From the NCBI GenBank assembly GCA_024305405.1, contig JAKNDB010000068.1, positions 6,563,501-6,627,500 on the forward strand: a stretch of 64,000 nucleotides of DNA, read 5' to 3'. The notes beneath the pieces were generated by a model that was given only the letters and a program-made list of their open reading frames with translations, was not told where the DNA came from and ran no database searches. Position 1 is the first letter of the stretch; each line of letters begins with the position of its first letter. Source of the stretch: Dirofilaria immitis (Eukaryota > Nematoda > Chromadorea > Rhabditida > Onchocercidae). A program made the translations under genes and the position numbers. This document shows positions 62,428-64,000 of this stretch, piece after piece.

Positions 62428-62565
62428 ATGATAATTGATGTTAAAAGGATGGACGAATACACTGATAACAATGATTACGTCTTGGAACCACTGGAAAATT
62501 CACCCAGCTGTGTTCCTGTTTTGTGTTATGTTACTTTCATATCATTCTTGGGTGCCAAAATTTGA
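62428..62565 (+). CDS. candidate first exon, membrane-protein-like N-terminus
   Basis: From ATG 62428 (in-frame ATG again at 62449, stop TAA upstream at 62416-62418) the frame reads MIIDVKRMDEYTDNNDYVLE, then PLENSPSC and a hydrophobic stretch VPVLCYVTFISFLG, ending at TGA 62565. An acidic hydrophilic head followed by the beginning of a helix looks like the N-terminus of a multi-pass receptor or transporter, but no family can be named. The sequence may splice at the GT in TTGGGTGCC or continue after a one-base deficit in AAAATTTG. The gene would continue beyond the window. Confidence 0.38.
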   Translation: MIIDVKRMDEYTDNNDYVLEPLENSPSCVPVLCYVTFISFLGAKI

Positions 62566-63711
62566 TTTGTATAACAAAATTGCTGTCTTCATTGTATCAC
62601 TTGAGATTTCCAAGCATAAGATCAATTTTTAAGTTTTATATGAAAGCAAAACAACAATTGCTCACATTTTAAAATTATAATAAATGTCAGGTTACATATA
62701 TACTATATGATACATAATAGGTAGGCATGATAGGATGGGATAATATTGAAATGATTGTAAAGTGATTGATTAGTTAATCATTTAATTAATTATTGTATAG
62801 AAACAAGTATTTTTTCCCTTAAACTATATCATCCGCGATAACAAATAAATCGAGAAAAGGACAATACGATCGGATCGATTGAATGAATCGAGTCGATAAA
62901 AAACGAATGTCTTTTGCTTTTAGCTTCACACATAAAATTATATCATTCATTCGAAAAAATTTTCTCATTTCTCTTTCTATCTGCTCAACGATGCTGCTAT
63001 TATAATAGTAAAGCAAACAAAACGAAATATTTATTCCTCTTTCCCATCTATTCATCCATCTACTATTATCACTGTATCATTATACTGTTTATCAGTATTA
63101 AATTAATTGCAACTAATCAAGCACATATGTTGTGGTCATCTCACTCAACTGATAATAAAAAGTCACTTAAAATTATTGAAGTAAATGAAAAATTATGTAA
63201 ATTTATATCGATGATTAGAATAAGAGCAGAGATAGCGAGGTTAAATGTCTCATCATCACTTATTCTTTCTTTCGAACTTTCTTGAAACAATTTTTTTCTC
63301 ACAAATTACGACTATCATTCTTTTGAATTTTCCTAAAACAAATTTACAAGTTATGATAGTATTGATTTAAAAACATTAATCCCGACCAAGTTTCGATTAA
63401 AATTTTAAAAGAATTTTTGAAGAATTAAGCATAACAAAATAACACTACGATTTAATCATCAGCGACTGCAAAAGAGGTATAATTTAACTGGTTTGTTATA
63501 AATAGCAAAATTAAAATTTCATGATATTATCAATGATTCTATAATGAGATTTTTTAAGGATACGAAGATATTAAGAAATAAATTTTATTGCTGCGATGGC
63601 AATATAATTTATTTTTGAGGAACATATTTCAAATTATCAGTTGATTATGCACTAATGTTTCCTCATCGTCTTTTTTGATAAAAATACAATTCAATTTTTG
63701 AAATTGAAAAA

Positions 63712-63792
63712 ATGCGACAAAACGACGGCGAGAATGCCAACGAAAGACAATCAAATTTTGATAGAATCACTGAGTCTTCTTCGGATATATGA
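63712..63792 (+). CDS. short coding-like segment, possible start exon
   Basis: ATG at 63712 opens a 26-codon frame, MRQNDGENANERQSNFDRIT then ESSSDI, with codon usage (GAC, GGC, GCC, AAC) unlike the AT-rich surroundings. A GTATGC donor-like site follows at 63806, but the TGA at 63790 intervenes unless one base is missing. It may belong to the gene suggested at 62428 or to a gene continuing past the right edge. Hypothetical. Confidence 0.28.
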   Translation: MRQNDGENANERQSNFDRITESSSDI

Positions 63793-64000
63793 GCTCAGAA
63801 ATTAGTATGCTTTTAGCGGGACTCTTTGAAAATATATCATGCATTCATTTATGGAAGCTTTTACCTATATTTATGTAAATACGTATATTAATGATAAAAA
63901 TGCAATCGATCCTTTTCATCTCTTCGGATGATTTCTTTTTCTGATCAATAATGATTATGATTTATAAGGATTATTAAGATGATATACAAATTACAGTGAT

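Noticed and set aside
62914..63285. 123-codon plus-strand frame
   Set aside because: No ATG near its beginning and a low-complexity Tyr/Ile/Leu/Ser composition. Not supported beyond chance.

Overview
The window looks like nuclear DNA of a nematode, most likely a clade III (spirurid/filarial-type) worm. It is very AT-rich, its exons are short with GT..AG introns, its terminal exons sit behind T-rich AG sites that would suit spliced-leader trans-splicing, and its recognisable proteins are animal proteins with known nematode counterparts. I found no bacterial, viral or obvious transposon coding sequence, no rRNA or tRNA, and no CRISPR.

Layout. (1) 283-1417, minus: the first two exons of an RNA 5'-polyphosphatase of the DUSP11/PIR-1 family; the gene runs off the left edge. 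(2) 3156-4016 and 6452-7716, minus: two small single-pass membrane proteins of unrecognised family that share the same first-exon design. (3) 7891-10325, plus: a three-exon gene for a ~460-residue, probably beta-propeller-like protein with a polyglutamine insert; it shares a 174-bp divergent promoter with the membrane-protein gene at 7716. (4) 11758-54173, minus: one very large gene, reconstructed here as 41 exons and ~2,451 residues, for a Rho GTPase-activating protein of the DLC/STARD family (human DLC1, STARD13, STARD8; C. elegans gei-1). Its order is SAM, RhoGAP, START, preceded by an unusually long N-terminal region of ~1,160 residues. (5) 54188-64000: mostly non-coding AT-rich DNA with two small coding-like stretches on the plus strand near the right edge.

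The reconstruction was done by hand from splice signals, reading frame and protein similarity. A notable outcome is that 17 single-base deficits are needed to keep exons in frame, in four different genes, nearly all inside A or T runs. After restoring one base at each place the exon phases agree across every junction and the total lengths are multiples of three. This points to assembly errors in homopolymers, not to broken genes, and it explains why automatic ORF calls split these genes.

Function. The dominant locus is a cytoskeletal regulator: SAM for protein contacts, RhoGAP with an intact arginine finger to switch off Rho, START for lipid or protein binding, and tyrosine motifs resembling the tensin-binding site of DLC1. 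Around it lie a small-RNA/RNA 5'-end enzyme and three nematode-type proteins of unknown role. No operon-like tight spacing was seen.
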